NCBI GenBank assembly: GCA_000405805.1
Contig: ASPJ01000046.1
Span: forward strand, 1-5,656
DNA length: 5,656 bases
Origin: Fidelibacterota bacterium SCGC AAA003-L08
GTDB lineage: Bacteria; Fidelibacterota; Marinisomatia; SCGC-AAA003-L08; D37C17
Direction: 5' to 3'
Part shown: positions 5,124 through 5,656 of the stretch, piece by piece
Position numbering within the stretch: position 1 is the stretch's first letter
Layout of the letters: each line of letters begins with the position of its first letter
The notes under the pieces: model-generated
Told to the model about the DNA's origin: nothing
The model's database searches: none
Seen by the model: only the letters and a program-made list of their open reading frames with translations
Program-made: the position numbers and the translations under genes

Positions 5124-5656
5124 AATTGTTCAATATTGATATGTGCGCTAAAGAGTATTTTGGCTTCACCTTTGAGCCATACCTTTTCCCAGTTTATATC
5201 AGTAGAAATTGATAAACTCCCTCCTCTAACTTGAATATTTAAATTATAATCAAGATTATATTTTTTTTGCATATGATATGCAGCAGCTACAGATCCAGAA
5301 CCACAAGATTGCATAATACTTTCAACTCCTTTTTCATATGTTATTACACTTAGAGTATTATTATTAATCAGTTTTACAAAATTTACATTAGTACCCTCTG
5401 GGAAATATTTTGAATACCTTATTTTTTGACCAATCTTATGCCAATCTAAATCTTGATTTTTATCTAATTCAATTACAAAATGTTTAGCGCCCGAATTCAC
5501 TGAAAAACCAGATAAGTTTTCCACATGAATTTCGTCACTCATATATTTAGGTGGGAATATGCTAAGTTCAACATTTTTATCATCAAGAATTCTAATTTTA
5601 TGTTCTCCATCACCTGTTAAAAATTCTGCTTCAGTATTAATGATTTTTTTTTGATT
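5120..5656 (-). CDS. dapF: Diaminopimelate epimerase DapF, N-terminal part outside the window
   Basis: DapF interconverts LL- and meso-diaminopimelate, supplying peptidoglycan and lysine synthesis, with two cysteines as acid and base. The frame stays open from the TGA at 5120-5122 to the right edge, giving 178 visible C-terminal residues of a family usually near 275; about 95 residues with the first catalytic Cys are missing. The Met at 5540-5542 is internal, because the upstream residues (DGEHKIRI, then VELSIFPPKYM) continue the family fold. Seen in order, counting from the first visible residue: NSGAKHFVIEL with His 59, the EGTNVNF segment (87-93), YEKGVE (107-112) and SCGSGS with the second catalytic Cys 118, then RGG (143-145). 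GAKH is a small change from the usual GxPH. It ends in a 4-nt ATGA overlap with the kinase, so the two are probably coupled. Confidence 0.96.
   Translation of the reverse strand, partial: NQKKIINTEAEFLTGDGEHKIRILDDKNVELSIFPPKYMSDEIHVENLSGFSVNSGAKHFVIELDKNQDLDWHKIGQKIRYSKYFPEGTNVNFVKLINNNTLSVITYEKGVESIMQSCGSGSVAAAYHMQKKYNLDYNLNIQVRGGSLSISTDINWEKVWLKGEAKILFSAHINIEQL

Noticed and set aside
5540..5542. ATG as the dapF start
   Set aside because: The frame continues upstream to the window edge with residues matching the DapF fold, so this Met is internal.
1..5656. A new defence, mobile or secondary-metabolism system
   Set aside because: Every coding frame belongs to a known housekeeping family in a standard order; there are no repeats, integrase, toxin-antitoxin pair or unexplained long stretch.

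Overview
This is an ordinary housekeeping stretch of an AT-rich (about 30% GC by eye) bacterial chromosome, with every recognisable gene on the minus strand. Reading in the direction of transcription (right to left), it holds dapF (cut by the right edge), a PfkB-family kinase, queF, an 88-90 nt AT-rich gap, then rpmH, rnpA, yidD, yidC, mnmE and the first codons of one more gene cut by the left edge. TAA, TAG and TGA all serve as stops and Trp is TGG, so the standard bacterial code applies. I see no tRNA, rRNA, mobile element or CRISPR array.

The organism is a Gram-negative (diderm) bacterium, because YidC has the N-terminal membrane anchor and the roughly 340-residue periplasmic domain of diderm insertases. 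The L34, RnpA, YidC and sugar-kinase sequences look to me more like the FCB assemblage or Neomarinimicrobiota (marine, AT-rich lineages) than like Proteobacteria, but this is only an impression from sequence style. The lack of a clear Shine-Dalgarno site in front of most genes, with strong ones at queF and at the left-edge gene, fits that loosely.

There appear to be two tightly packed transcription units. The upstream unit is dapF-pfkB-queF: dapF and the kinase overlap by 4 nt (ATGA) and the kinase and queF are 3 nt apart. It joins lysine/peptidoglycan precursor synthesis (DapF), a carbohydrate or nucleoside kinase of unknown substrate, and preQ1 synthesis for tRNA queuosine (QueF). The downstream unit is the widely conserved rpmH-rnpA-yidD-yidC-mnmE cluster: ribosomal protein L34, RNase P protein, the small YidD membrane-insertion factor, the YidC insertase and the tRNA wobble-uridine GTPase MnmE. 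It has no dnaA immediately upstream of rpmH; queF stands there instead. MnmE and QueF both serve modification of tRNA position 34, so wobble modification is represented in both units.

I found no new system. The points worth a second look are residue-level: YidC has Gln where the membrane-groove Arg/Lys normally lies, MnmE has lost the usual G4 Asn and perhaps the catalytic Glu, RnpA has an altered RNR signature, and rnpA starts with TTG directly and in frame after the rpmH stop codon.
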